From contig CM073322.1 of assembly GCA_037043015.1 (NCBI GenBank), positions 12,907,601 to 12,971,600 on the forward strand: DNA of 64,000 nt. Reading direction: 5' to 3'. Each line of letters begins with the position of its first letter. Position 1 is the first letter of the stretch. Of the stretch, positions 46,545 to 58,638 are shown piece by piece. The notes beneath the pieces were generated by a model. That model worked only from the letters and a program-made list of their open reading frames with translations. It searched no databases and was not told where the DNA came from. The position numbers and the translations under genes were made by a program. Origin of the DNA: Bryum argenteum. Taxonomy: Eukaryota > Streptophyta > Bryopsida > Bryales > Bryaceae.

Positions 46545-47851
46545 AATTACTTGCAATCTCCACCTACACACACATCTCACTTTGAAACACCGACAGCCGA
46601 AAGAGGTGCCTCCAGTCACCGTAGTCTGACCGTCTCGTGAGATTCATGAACATGGTAGTTTAGTTCAAATGGCATTATTTCACGTGTCATTCTGCCATAT
46701 CAAAATTCGTAAATTGCTTATAAAATCATCATCAAACTTTCTAATATTGATCACCAATGTAAATGGATTGTAATACTGAAATATTGTAGCGTATGAGCAC
46801 CCTACGTATCACATGTATTTGGTGGCTTTATCTTGATTTTAACCCTCTCTGAAAGTGCCATTGTTACAAGGTTGAAACTTAGATATGAGAAAAACTGGGT
46901 GGAGCGAAGCTAGCGGTTCAGCAATCGAGAAGACAGACACTGACCAGGAAATGGAAAAGGAGTAGCCTCGATATTAGGAAGAACCAATTTCACATCGGCA
47001 AGCGCGACATTGTTGATTCCGAGAATCAAACTGACTGCAGCAGCTCTAGTTCCGGTCCACAGAAAAGACCGACGTGACTGAAACTTGCTCTCATCTGCGC
47101 ATCTGCTCACCATGCAGTTTTCAGATCCCCACAAAACGGCAAAGCATATTTACCGTCAAAGGTTCAGATCGATGAATACTGACCCTAGTTACAAAAACTC
47201 TTCAGAAACAATTCGGTCCAGTTCATACTGAAAAAATCAACAGTACTTAAAAAATTCAGTGATTATGGTGTAAAGTTTCTCTGAATCTCCCTACTTAGCA
47301 ATTCGATTTTAGAAATGGGATCACGAAATGCGATCAGAGAAATGCGATCAGAGAAAGGGATGAGGAATGAACGCAAAACTCGGAACACACAACTCTCTAC
47401 CAATGTTTGTAACCAGGGCCCCATGTGCATTCAAATCTGTCTCACCCGGGCATTACTGAGAAAAAAAATTTCCTTCAGATCTACTGTGATGGGTATGATG
47501 ACATCCAATATCTACATGTATCCGCAAAATAATTGAGAAAATCTCAAAAAAGATATGACTACGACTAGTCATGAGTTTGAATCGACTGACTACCAAATGG
47601 CGGCTATGAGCATTTATTGCACCTAGCCGCCAGTAATTAAACTTCATCTCCTCCGAAATTAGCACTCAATTGCACAGCCTCTCCACTCGCACGGTGCTTT
47701 ACCTCCCCACTCTCTCTCAATCAAATGATGAATTCATCATTGCTCTCCACCCACATACCTCGAAGGACCGATTTCGAAAAAATGGCCTCCACTCACTTTC
47801 GTGTTCTCCTCTGCTTAGTTTCTGTTGTTTCTCAGGGTCTTCTCTGTAGCA
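46545..47851. promoter_or_regulatory. Divergent promoter region of the CACTA element
   Basis: It lies between the leftward transposase start (46544) and the rightward start (47852), so it must hold both promoters. A 15-bp tandem copy 'gaaatgcgatcagag' lies at about 47330-47358. TGACTA/TAGTCA motifs occur at 47557-47592. No TATA box could be fixed. Confidence 0.5.
46910..47134 (-). other. Possible captured exon with a thylakoid-type targeting signal
   Basis: The minus strand reads FQSRRSFLWTGTRAAAVS then LILGINNVALAD, followed by VKLVLPNIEATPFPFPG and a GT donor-like GTCAGT. A twin Arg, a hydrophobic run and ALAD look like the thylakoid-lumen transfer part of a nuclear-encoded plastid protein. 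I do not recognise the protein. It may be a fragment of a host gene captured by the CACTA element, or chance. Confidence 0.3.
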
Positions 47852-49451
47852 ATGGCGCCTAGGAAGCCTGCAGTTCTTCCTTCACCAACTTCGCATGAGC
47901 TTCAGAGGACTGAGAGTGAGGTGGCAGCATCGCTAAAAGAGTCGGAGAAGGAGTTCGACGAGGCGGAGGAAGGATCAGAGAGTAGCTCGGAGGAAGGATC
48001 GGAGAAGGCAGCCTCGGAGGAAGGATCAGACGACGAGGACGAGGCGAAGGAGCAATCGGGGGAGGAGTCCGAAGACGCTACTTCAGCGGAGGGGGAGGCA
48101 TCCGAGGGAGAGGCGACCTCATCGGAGGAGGAGGCAGCAAGCGGGTCGAAGGAGAAGGCAGCAAGCGGGTCGGAGGAGAAGGCAGCAAGCGGGTCGGAGG
48201 AGAAGGCAGCAAGCGGGTCGGAGGAGAAGGCAGCAAGCGGGTCGGAGGAGAAGCATCCGGAGGAGAAGGCAGCAAGCGGGTTGGAGGACGACGAGGCGGA
48301 GGAGGAGAAGGCAGCAAGCGGGTCGGAGGACGACGAGGCGGAGGAGGACGAACTGCCGAAGGCAGCAAGCGGGTCGGAGGAGAAGCGTCCGGAGGAGAAG
48401 GCAGCAAGCGGGTCAGAGGAGGACGAGGCGGAGGAGGTCCAAACGCCACCCACACGGCGTCCGCGCGCGCGATCGGCAACGAAGAAGAAGGAGGTCGGCC
48501 CTGGCGGGCTGCTTCCCGTCAGGCACTATCGCTCCAAAAGTCTGCTGCCGTGAAAGCAGAAGGTTCTATCGCTCTCCAGCGACAACGACTCTGCACCGAA
48601 GCGTAGGAAAGTGCGTGGGAAGACGAAGAAGGAGAAGGGGCCCTCTCCAAACCCGTACGAGATCGCCCGCGATAAGAATGTCGAGTTCAACCAGCGTGTT
48701 CTTAAGTCGTTGGGTATTCAAAATCTGACTACGGCTGCCGAAATCACCACATCTCCCCCGAAGACTACTTCCCCGTACGTATGAGCTGTATGTAGATGTA
48801 GATTCTTAGTCAACATTAAATAGTACTATTTGCCTAATTCCAGGAACAATGACCACTGAATATAGTGCCTCGGTAGAAAAGATAATGAGGATGGTAGCAA
48901 ATTTACCTGACAATTGCGTAGCAGAGGTTTTTCAAGGAATCGGTAGAATGCCACAAATCACTAGTGTAGCCTTGCATGAGATGGCTAAAGTATTAACGGA
49001 AATTTTTCAAGAGTCCAGGGAGGCTGTGAGTCCACAGAGGAGGTCCAATCGCGTCACATCGAAGCAGCCGGCAAGTACTGCTCGAAGGAATCGGAAGTCC
49101 AAGAAGGACGCGTCCGAAACCGAGTCTGAAAAAGAGGAGACGGAGGCAGACTTTCTCTCGGAGGACGAGGCGGCGTCATCTGAGGAGGACAAGGCGTCAT
49201 CTGACTCTTACGTGGACGAGAAGGCAAGTTCGCAGCACCGCAAGACAGCGCCCTTAAAACCTAAGGTTCGTAACATGGGGCCAAATGTGGATGAGGAAAT
49301 GAGGGCAGTAAAGAAAGACATACATGTTTTTAAGATTCAGTTCATGCTCCATGAAATGCTAGAAGTGTCCGTTGCTATCCAGAAAAAGGCCGCTCAACTG
49401 CAGGAGGAATGTCAGCTTGTGTTGGAGGATATCACAAAATCAGATTTTTGA
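47852..49451 (+). CDS. Acidic repeat protein of the CACTA element (two coding blocks)
   Basis: From the ATG at 47852 (MAPRKPAVLPSP) the frame runs through a Glu/Ser-rich region with an eight-residue repeat (KAASGSEE, 24 bp) to an in-frame TGA at 48551-48553. The frame then continues (APKRRKVRGKTKKEKG, NLS-like) to a donor at about 48775. A second block, 48849-49451, encodes SASVEKIMRMVANLPDN, a Ser/Glu/Lys-rich middle and a helical end. I could not join the two blocks in frame. Its function is unknown; the position suggests the accessory (TNPA-side) gene. Confidence 0.5.
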
Positions 49452-50059
49452 AATTGTTTAAGTTGTTAAGTCTGAACATGCCAGCTTTGCAACCTTTTGA
49501 CTCAAAGAACTAACATTAGACCAAATCCCTGAAAACCCGACTATCACTACTCAGATTTCCTAACTATTTTGACTTCAGCAGAATCCGTGTTTATAATAAC
49601 TCCGTGACAAGGCTTTACTAACGTGTCTTTACGAGCGGACATTGTATAGTCACGCTAGACTTGTTTTACGTCGTGTCTATCTTTAGTCATCTACCCTGCC
49701 AACGTGACTATTGAGAGCAATATCCCTTTAAATATCTGACTACCTCTAGTCATCACTCTCTCTATATGACTTTACTTAGTCATATACTAACCATTTTAAA
49801 CTCGAATCAGTCCTGTGAGGCCACACATATGACTATATATAGTCATAGAGACGCGTTGAATTACTACACACAGTCATCTCCACGAAGCATCTGACTAGAT
49901 ATAGGCATTTAGCATGTCTTAAGAGGTAGTATACGAACTGCCTCTAGAACTTGAGACAGTCGCATCCGCAGCTGGGGTGGCAACCATTGCGAAGCCTTCT
50001 ATGGCCATGGCAGAATGTTTGCCATTGCGCAGACGCCATTACTGATTATCTGCGGCGAG

Positions 50060-52280
50060 ATGCAGAAATCCAGCGCCAAGGGTCCTCCTCCCCCGAAACC
50101 CGCACCTACACAGGCGCTGAACAACGCAGCACCGCATCCAGCCCCTTCGAAACGCAAATCGAAGGTACATCTACATGTCTATCCTGCATTCAGTTCACTC
50201 CAATTTTTCTAATCTAGAATGTGACTAAGTGTATTATTCCTTTTACAAAAACTAACTAATGCTAGTCATGCTCTACCAGAAAAGGGTGAAGTCCACAGGC
50301 CCCATCCACTGGGAGGTGACGCGGAGAAGGCATACAAAATCTCCGAAGACGTTCAAGGTTCCAAAGAGCGGCAGCAAGAAAAAAATTCGTGACGATCCAC
50401 TTGCTGCAACTAAGAAGATGAGTCGGGCATCATTGTTTTCTGATGACGGGGAGGAGCACAACTGGTTGGAGCCTGTACCACACTTTCCGCCGCCATCGTC
50501 ATCCAATGTATCCAATCGGTCTTCATTAGACTTTGACTCCAAAGATGAGGACCCCGACATGGTAGCACTGGCCATTGCGCAGAAGATCAAGAAGCTGAAG
50601 GCTAAGCAGAAAGCAGTCCTCATCGGTAAGCGACCGAAGGCCAGTTCGCTGGACCGCAAGAAGAGGCGGGCAGCAGAGCGAGCTTCTGAGGAGGAGGCAC
50701 GCGAACGAGAGGACCATGGTGGCCGTCGCTACCTAGTGGAGGTGGACATGAGGGGCATGCCTTGCGGTCAGCACCGGAAGAAATGGATGGATTGCCTGCG
50801 AGGCCATTCCCAGCATGTGGACTTCTCAGTCGACAACTACAACCATCACAGCACCCGGATGCTACTTGCCATTAAGAAAAAGGTGGACTCCACCTTCGAT
50901 TACGAGGGAGGTCTTGGGTATGTCACGGAGGAGTCTTTTCACCAAGTATTGAGGTCTCAATTGAAGACAAAGCGATATGAATTGAAGAAATTATTGCTTA
51001 AGGGGACGGGCAAGCCACAACACATAGCTAGTGAGCATTGGGTCAACCTCTCCATGATGATTGCAGAAGAGGGAAAGATCAAGCAAGCGCAGACGCTGAA
51101 GGGAAATCGTGCGGCTTTGAAGAAGGCGGCCTACTCGGAGACTAAGGCTCCCGAATTGACTGACCAGATGGGAAGCATCTGCAGACATCGCTCTTCATCT
51201 CCGAAGCACTCAAAGGTGGCGCAGCAAAGTAACCCCGACATCGAGACACGCATAGAGGGTATGGAGGCAAACCTCAAAATGATCTTAGAACATTTGAAGG
51301 TTGCAGGTGTTGCATCTGCAGCTACTCCACTTCTACAACAGGGACCCAGTGACATGCACACTCTAGCACCGCTGCACCGGACGCGGAGAAGGTATTTGCA
51401 TGACTATTTGTAGTGTTATGGATAGTCATCCGTAGTCATCCGTAGTACTAAGTAGTCATAGTCACAGTAGTCTAATCTTACCATTGAATTTTGTGAAGAA
51501 GAAGTAACAAAGGTTGGACTTATCTCATTTCTTTCTGATTGCCATAACATGGTTCGTGTGCTTGGGCGGTGTGGGGGAATAGAAGCATGTCGCAGGGGAG
51601 GACACACAAATGGTAGAAGATATGAACCGGGCCGACAAGGAGGACGACACCGCAGTGCCATGTCTCATGTTGCTGACTACACAACAACCGCAGGAACGAA
51701 ATAACTATGAGGTAAACTTTTGAGATATAACTAATCGTAGTCACACACGCACACTGAATGACAATTTTCAGTCATCAACTTCAAGTAGTATGACTAAATT
51801 AGTTTACATGTCCCTCCCCCCCTCTTTCAATATCCAACATTCAATGTGGTTATTTTCCACCAATATGAGCAGGAGTCTGGAGACAGTGACGACGTCCAAG
51901 AGACTCAAGGAAAAAAAGGGAAGGAAGTGGTAGCAGACGGCACTGCCAATTCCCCGCAGAAGACTCGTCCAGCTGCTGAGAAGAGGAAGAGGGCTACCAA
52001 GGTTCAAAAGCTAATCGAAACTAGCGGGGGTGAGCAGAAGACAAAGCGTTCAGAGAAAGAGAAGGTAGTTTACACAAGGGCGGAGAAGGCGTCCGCTGCT
52101 GCGCAACAGGTGGTGACGACAGAGAAGGGGTCCGATGTTGGCCCGGAGAAACAGCCACGACAGAAGGGGAGTAAGCCCAAGAGAGTCAAGAACCCAGCTA
52201 TTGTGGCGAAAGACAGTACCGAGGCGGAGATGTGGAAAGTCCTGCCCCATGACGAGAAGAGCACACTAGTGGTAATGAGG
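50060..52280 (+). CDS. TNPA/Transposase_24-like protein, 3' truncated
   Basis: Exon 50060-50164 (MQKSSAKGPPPPKPAP) joins in phase to 50280-51413. That exon holds RYLVEVDMRGMPCGQHRKKWMDCLRG, MLLAIKKKVDSTFDYEGGLG, LKTKRYELKKLLLKGTGKP and a NRAALKKAAYSETKAPEL segment like the plant Transposase_24 (PF03004) family of En/Spm elements. It also has DIETRIEGMEANLKMILEHL, a probable coiled coil. Further coding exons follow at about 51600-51710 (QMVEDMNRADKEDD) and from 51876 (ESGDSDDVQETQGKKGKE). The last runs into LRR sequence at about 52271-52300 and so lacks its end. The shift from 51413 to the next exon is not resolved. Confidence 0.62.
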
Positions 52281-54170
52281 TTTGCATTTGTCAAACTAGG
52301 ACAATGACTTCCATACTTGACTTCAATTTGAGTTCAAGCAAATTACAAGTGCTAAACTTGAAAGAGCTTGTAGAGTTGCCAAATTTTCAAAGGCTTAATC
52401 AGTTGAAGGAGTTATGGATTGATGAGTGCAACAAAATTAAGTACGTGCCCAGCTTGGATAGTTTGGCTGCTTTAGAGATATTTTCAGCTAATGGTTGCAC
52501 CAAGATTGTAGAGTTGGCCAATTTAAGAAGGCTAACTCAGTTGAAGGAGTTATGGATTAACAAGTGCAAGAAGATAAAGTGCATATCGGGCTTGGATAGC
52601 TTGGTTGCTTTAGAGATAATTTGAGCTAATGGTTGCACAGAAATTGTAGAGTTGGCAAATTTAGGAAGACTAACTCAGTTAAAGGACTTATGGATTGAGG
52701 ATTGCAATCAGATTAAGTGCATCCCGGGCTTAGATAGTTTGGTTGATTTGGAGATATTTTCAGCTATTGGTTGCACTGAGATAGTAAAGTTGGCCAATCT
52801 AGGAAGGCTAACTCAGTTGAAAGAGTTATGGATTAATGTATGCAACAAGATTACGTGCGTGTCGGGCTTGGATAGCTTGGTTGCTCTGGAGATGTTTTCA
52901 GCCAAAGGTTGCACCGAGATTCTAGAGTTGGCCAATCTAAAAAAGCTAACTCAATTGAAGGAATTATGGATTGATGACTGCAACAAGATTAAGTGTGTGC
53001 TTGGGTTGGATAGCTTGGTTGCTTTGAAGATATTTTCAGCTAATGATTGCAGCGAGATTGTAGAGTTGGCCAATCTAAGAAGGCTAACTCAATTGAAGGA
53101 GCTATGGATTGATGAGTGCAAAAAGATCAAGTGTGTGTCGGGCTTCGATAGTTTGGTTGCTTTGGAGATATTCTCAGTACATGGTTGCATCGAGATTGAA
53201 GAGTTGGCCAATTTGCAAAGGCTGACGCAGTTGAAGCAGTTATAGATTAATGGGTGCAACAAGATTAAGTGTGTGCCAGGCTTGAATAGCTTGATTGCTT
53301 TGGAGATATTTTCAGCTAGTAGTTGCAGTAAGATTGTAGAGTTGGCCAATCTAGGAAGGCTAATTGAGTTAAAGGAGTTATGGATTGATGAGTGCAAAAA
53401 GATCAAGTGTGTGTCGGGCTTGGATAGCTTGGTTGCTTTGGAGATATTTTCAGCAAATGGTTGCATCGAGATTGAAGAGTTGGCCAATTTGCAAAGGCTT
53501 ACGCAGTTGAAGGTGTTATCGATAAAAAAGTGCAACAAGATTAAGTGCGTACCGGGCTTAGATAGCTTGGTTGCTTTGGAGATATTTTTAGCTAATGGTT
53601 GTACGGAGATTGTAGAGTTAACCAATATGCAAAGGCTAACTCAGTTGAAGGTGTTATCGATAAATGAGTGCAAGAAGATTAAGTGCGTACTGGGCTTGGA
53701 TAGCTTGGTTGCTTTGGAGATATTTTCTGCTAGTGGTTGCATTGAGATTGTTGAGTTGGCCAATTTGCAAAGGCTCACGCAGTTGAAGAAGTTATCAATA
53801 AAAAAGTGCAAGAAGATTAAGTGTGTGCTGGGCTTGGATAGTTTGGTTGCTTTGGAGATATTCTCAGCACATGGTTGCATCGAGATTGAAGAGTTGGCCA
53901 ATTTGCAAAGGCTCACGCAGTTGAAGAAGTTATGGATTAATGGGTGCAAAAAAATTAAGTGCGTGTCGGGCTTGGATAGCTTGGTTGCTTTGTAGATATT
54001 TTCAGCTAGTGGTTGTAGCGAGATTGAAGAGTTGGCCAATTTGCAAAGGTTGACGCAGCTGAAGAAGTTATTGATTAATGGGTGCAACAAGATTAAGTGT
54101 GTGTCGGGCCTGAATAGCTTGGTTGCTTCACAGATATTTTCACTTAGTCATTGGCAAGAGCCTATAGAGG
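52280..54170 (+). pseudogene. Second LRR copy (truncated receptor pseudogene)
   Basis: Similarity to the first receptor begins at the codons for T-M-T-S (52301 here, about 27808 there), possibly a few codons earlier, and runs through about 13 of the 138-bp LRR double units. The frame is kept throughout but is cut by TGA at 52622, TAG at 53243 and TAG at 53993. TIR and NB-ARC exons are absent; CACTA sequence lies directly upstream. Units are more diverged from one another than in the first copy. Confidence 0.88.
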
Positions 54171-55416
54171 GTTGACTCTTCTGAGGTTAATTGAGTTTAA
54201 GGTTGTATATATTTCCAAATGCAGTTGGACAAAATGCATGGTTGTCCTTAATAGATTGGTTGGTTTGGGAAAGTTATTCGTTCATGGTTGCATAGAAATT
54301 TTAAAGTATTTCAATTTATTGAATCTTTCTTAAATGAAATTGTTATATATTAATAGGTGCAGCTAGATAAACATTTTGTTGGGCTTGGATATCATGGTTG
54401 CTCTAGAGACATTTATAGCTTGGAGTTGCAAAGTGATTGTAGTGTTGACCACAAATTTTACTTAGTTGAAGGAGTCATGTATTGATAGATGGGACGAGAT
54501 TAAGTTTGTGTGAGGCTTGGATAACATGGTTGTTTTGAGGATATTTTTAGCTTCTAGTTGCAAAGAGAGTGTACAGTTGCCCTATGCCCCTGTTTACAAT
54601 AGTTTACTTTATTGTGGAATCTTAGCTTGATGCATTAAGATTAATCTTGTGCCGAACTTAATTGACTTGGTTGCTTGGAAGAGATTTTGAATTAATGGCG
54701 ATTGATTGTGAAGATAATTAACTATCAAGATTTTTTATTGTAAAGTTGATCAATCTTTTTTAATTGATTGCGAAGATTTTTGATAGTAAAGTTGGCCAAT
54801 CTTCTCTAACTGGCTTGGTTGAAGTCTCTTTATATTTATGCGTGTAAGTATTTGAGTTTGTTTTGGATTTGAATGACTTTTTAGTTCCAAAGTAAAATTT
54901 GCTGATGGTTGCTAGTTTACTTTCAATAAAAGTTCCCTGAATTGTCAAATTCAGAAATTGCCTAATGTAGATTTGTCAATCAATGAAATACCAATTCCCT
55001 GGAAATTTTACGGATTTATTTATGCAACAAGATATCTAAGCGTGACATAAAATCTATCTTGGTTGTTTTACTAGCATTTGAAACTTGTGATTGTGAAATC
55101 ATTCTAATGTACAAAGCCAGAAGAAAGCTTACTTTTCACAAGTAAAACAATAGAACATGTCTCAATGGTCAATCAATCACCATGTTCACAAAATCGATTC
55201 AAATTGCCAACTACAAAACGTATTTTAGAGTTGATGTATTATTTTATATCATGACTTGGAGAAATTCCAACAAAAATTGGAATTCTATTTCAACGTTATA
55301 CTTTTTAACATATTTTCTAATATTTGTCCTTAGGTCTTATCACAAGCTACTTTTGTTGAGGCATGACACAATAAAGAAGTTCTATATAAGTAACTGTCTT
55401 TTGGAAAAAAAATAAG

Positions 55417-55450
<34 letters not shown>

Positions 55451-56290
55451 TAAAAAAAATTACCCTCCAAGAAGCTCACCTTTGGACTTTTGTGCTCTAG
55501 ATTGAAGTGTCGCGACAAATAAGAGCAACTTTACAGTTCATACAATTATAAGTACCACTTTAAATAACCAAATTTCATCGAACTACCACCAATGTGTTTA
55601 AAATATAGTAAATGTTATTAAAATTATCTTTTTCATGGTGATCCAAGCCTCATGTGTAAGAAAAATTCACGAGCAATTATTGTACTTTAAAGTCTGTATG
55701 TAACTTTTCCAATAAGAGAGAGTGTCAAAGCCTCTTGTGCCAATTCGATATGAGCGAATAAGAGCGACATATATGTATAGGGCATCAAAAGAGGTTCCTA
55801 AAGAGTTATCTATATTCTTTTTCTTAACAAACCTCACCATGTAAAGGTCTTCATAAGAGCCAAAGGTAGATACTAAAAAGTATCTGTAAAGATACTAAAG
55901 TGATTAGATGTATCTACACTTTATTTGGAAATTTCTCATATAACGGTAAAAAAAGTGAACTACCTTATTGCATACTTCATGTTTTGCAATTTGAATTGAT
56001 TCTACAAGAATCGAGGTCATCTAAAAGTTGAAGGTTTGTTATTTTGTATTGCTTTGAATGTAAACATCTTGTAGGCATCATATTTCAATGCATATAAAAG
56101 CCCACTCAATTTCCTAGTGTGAATGGTGGAATTCTACAAAATATAGCCCTCGGAATAAGAAGGACAACTTATTATTGGGTCAAAAGACAAACATAAGATT
56201 TGCAAGCCTCTGAATTCCCGTGAATCATTAAGAGTGTAATTCTTTGCGTAGATGAGAGCTTACAAAGACTTTTATTTCTTTACTCATCCA
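54171..56290. other. Duplicated 3' flank of the second LRR copy
   Basis: Matches 30480-32026 plus 38402-39066 in order, including decayed LRR text, the 'catgacttg.agaaattccaacaaa' block and the 'gcatcaaaagaggttc' block. A short AAAT repeat lies at about 55416-55447. Because it lacks the 6.4-kb transposon it serves as the empty site. No gene. Confidence 0.85.
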
Positions 56291-56979
56291 ATAAATAACC
56301 TAAAACTAGTCGAATCACAAACCACTCTACCTATAGTAAAGTGCAAAGGAACAATAATACTCTTTGTACATTAGCTTAGCCCAAATCAATGTCTTGCTAT
56401 CAATAACATAACCCAAAATGGTTCAAAATCTTACTCTTATATTGTTAAGAAATCAACCTAGCCAAAAATATGATAATTTGTAGGGATCATATGTTAGTCG
56501 GTAATAACAAACAAAGGTACGACCACAACCCTTGGTGTATAACAAATCTCATTTTTTGTTACTATTGTCAAGCTCAACCTATATATTTTCTTGATGTATC
56601 ATCTTTATTTGTCTTTATCTAGATGTATAGGATAAAAAAATGGTTAGGAGGGGAACCATTTTACGAGAGTTAATCCTAGTTCCAAGAGATTGTGTAACCC
56701 ACAACTTACATTAGACATGAGTTGAAATTTTTTTTGTAAACAAAGATCAAGTGAAAAGTGCATAAAACGACCTTGCCCAAGTTCATGAGTGCACAACATG
56801 TTGTATAAGGAGATAATATTGCAATTACAATTATTTGCTATACTTATTTATCAATCAATTTGTACAATTCTACGTCTCTATACCAAGTGCATACAATCCA
56901 ACGTACAAACATTTGCTACAATAAACAACACTATTGTAACAACATGTCTGCATGCAATCAAACAAAAGGCATTAGTTGC
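56291..56979. other. No gene recognised
   Basis: AT-rich sequence with no supported gene, RNA or element end. Confidence 0.45.
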
Positions 56980-57660
56980 AAGATTCTCAATCCCTAAATT
57001 TTCAAGGCACTATATTTGCATGTTTTACCTTCAATACTGCCTTCTTTCAGTGTAAGGTGAGATTTTTCAATTTATGGAAAATTTTGAAGTATGTAATCGT
57101 AAGATTTGTACTAAACTTGTACAAATCACGGACACCAAATCTAAGACTCAAAATCCTCCCCATTTGTAAGATCGTAGAGTTCAAAGTTGGAGAAAAAGAT
57201 TTTTTCCTTGTTGCGAAAAGGAGGAGCAATGTTTTGAGGGCCAAAAGAACCATTTTTAGAGGTAAATAAGAATTGAGGCTCTTCACATTCTTCTTCCTAG
57301 GTGAGTTAGGAATATGTATATGCAATTTTTACTCTCATCAACTTGTAAAACCAAAAGAAAATCCTTGATTTTCCACATGGAGGTATGCTGAAATTCAAAT
57401 ATGATGGCCCATTGTCAACAGGTAAAAAGGCATAGATTTGAGTGCAAAGAGTTAAGTTTTGCACCTTTTTTTTCTTTGTGAAAATTTTGGCACTATTGCA
57501 AGGCCACTGTTTGCACCAAGAAAATTTTCTCACAAATGTTTTCAGTTCAAGTGTGTTATTGAGATGAACGTAAACATCTTTGTAGTTGGAGGTAGTTTCA
57601 TTGCAATAAGTATATACTGGTAGCATTTTCACTTTGAAATGAAATTGTTGAGATCTTGTG
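56980..57660. repeat. Dispersed repeat R1, copy c (inverted)
   Basis: On the minus strand it follows the order of 3540-3920: the 'ccacatggaggtatgctg' block, the 'gaagagcctcaa' block, then the 'ggtgtccgtgactttgtacaaa'-like and 'cactttcaaggcac'-like parts. It is inverted relative to copies a and b. Element ends were not found. Confidence 0.6.
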
Positions 57661-58357
57661 ATGTTTTTTGAGTATTAATACATTACGATCTTGCAATCTA
57701 AGAGACTTCATGACTCAAGATTAGAGCGACTTGATGTACAATATTGTACGCTTCAGATTTCAATAACTAACCCTTTTTCCATTTATAACACTTTCATTGA
57801 GAATGTGTTTGTTTCTTTACAAATGAGTCAAACCATTTAGGGGATAAGCTCCATGATTATGTAGTGTGTTGTTTTTTGCTTTGAAACCATATTTTATGTG
57901 AAATTTAGCTTCAAGGGTACCCCCTTATTATAGCCCCAATTTGTGCACTTTCGTGATATGGATCTTTCTTACAATTATCCCAAATGGCCCACAAATTAGA
58001 CCACTTAGAGTGAGTTTCCATGTAAGACCGTGCCCCGTAAATTTAGCCGGTTTTAATGAAATCTTTGCCACTTCCATGTTCTCCAACCAATCATTATTTT
58101 TACCAGATTTAAAACTATATTAAATACTTGTAAGGGGAGGATGCAAGCATGTAATTTTTTTGGTAACCTATTTTGAATATAGAACATTTCTACACTTTGT
58201 CACTTCGCCAAATTGTTTACACACGTCCAATCATTCGGCACTTTCGGAAATCTAGAATTTACTTGATGGTGAGTTCTTTGGCACTTATGGATTGTTTGAG
58301 AAAAGTCAGCAATAATTCAAAGCAAAGAGTTTGCTCATTGTTCTAATTAAGTTTATG
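57661..58357. other. No gene recognised
   Basis: AT-rich sequence up to the LTR element. The last five bases, TTATG (58353-58357), are the left target duplication of that element. Confidence 0.5.
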
Positions 58358-58638
58358 TGTTGTGATAAGCGACTGGCGGAACTCCTCGTAGAGATAGAGG
58401 ACCACCGGAACTCCCGAGAGTTATTAGAGTAGAGCAGTTAGCTGGGAGTTAGCCACCTACTACAACTGCGGTTAACTGCGGTTAACTGCAGTTAACTGCA
58501 GTTGACTCCGAGTGCCGTTAAGGCGCCGCCTGTTTCACCAACCCCCAGATCATATAAAGCCCGAGGATCTCAAGGCCTCACTCACTTTTTCGCTCATTCT
58601 TGTTTTGTTCTTCTCTCTCTCTTTCGATACTCTCAACA
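58358..58638 (+). repeat. Left LTR of the copia-type element
   Basis: 281 bp, starting TGTTGTGATAAGC and ending CTCTCAACA. It contains a short tandem 'ggttaactgc' repeat and a TATA-like 'atcatataaagc' at about 58550. It has one more copy of the 10-bp unit than the right LTR. Confidence 0.93.

Larger units (their letters stand above)
39604..52280. mobile_element. CACTA (En/Spm-like) transposon, right end missing
   Basis: The left end CACTAATAGAAAAGC closely matches the usual plant CACTA terminus. Inside are a leftward TNP2-type transposase gene (46544 to 41147), a central divergent promoter region and rightward genes including a Transposase_24/TNPA-like one. TGACTA/TAGTCA motifs fill the left subterminal region and nearly every intron and spacer. 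No right terminus was found. The last exon runs into LRR sequence of the second receptor copy at about 52271-52300, so the right end was lost by deletion or rearrangement. Confidence 0.88.

Noticed and set aside
47902-48479. Long minus-strand frames rich in Ser/Ala/Asp or Pro/Arg
   Set aside because: They are shadows of the acidic repeat on the plus strand; the 24-bp period leaves several frames open.
44170-50022. An 18-bp match, CCATGGCAGAATGTTTG, at about 44172 and 50004 inside the CACTA element
   Set aside because: The match ends abruptly on both sides and neither site is an element end or a splice site. It may be chance or a small internal duplication; too little to interpret.
52264-52271. 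CACTAGTG as a possible right end of the CACTA element
   Set aside because: The inverted sequence agrees with the left end only in CACTA-T. The flanking triplets (AGA left, GTA right) do not match, and it lies inside a continuous coding exon.
52300-54090. Second LRR array as an active separate gene
   Set aside because: It lacks TIR and NB-ARC exons, has at least three in-frame stops and directly follows transposon sequence.
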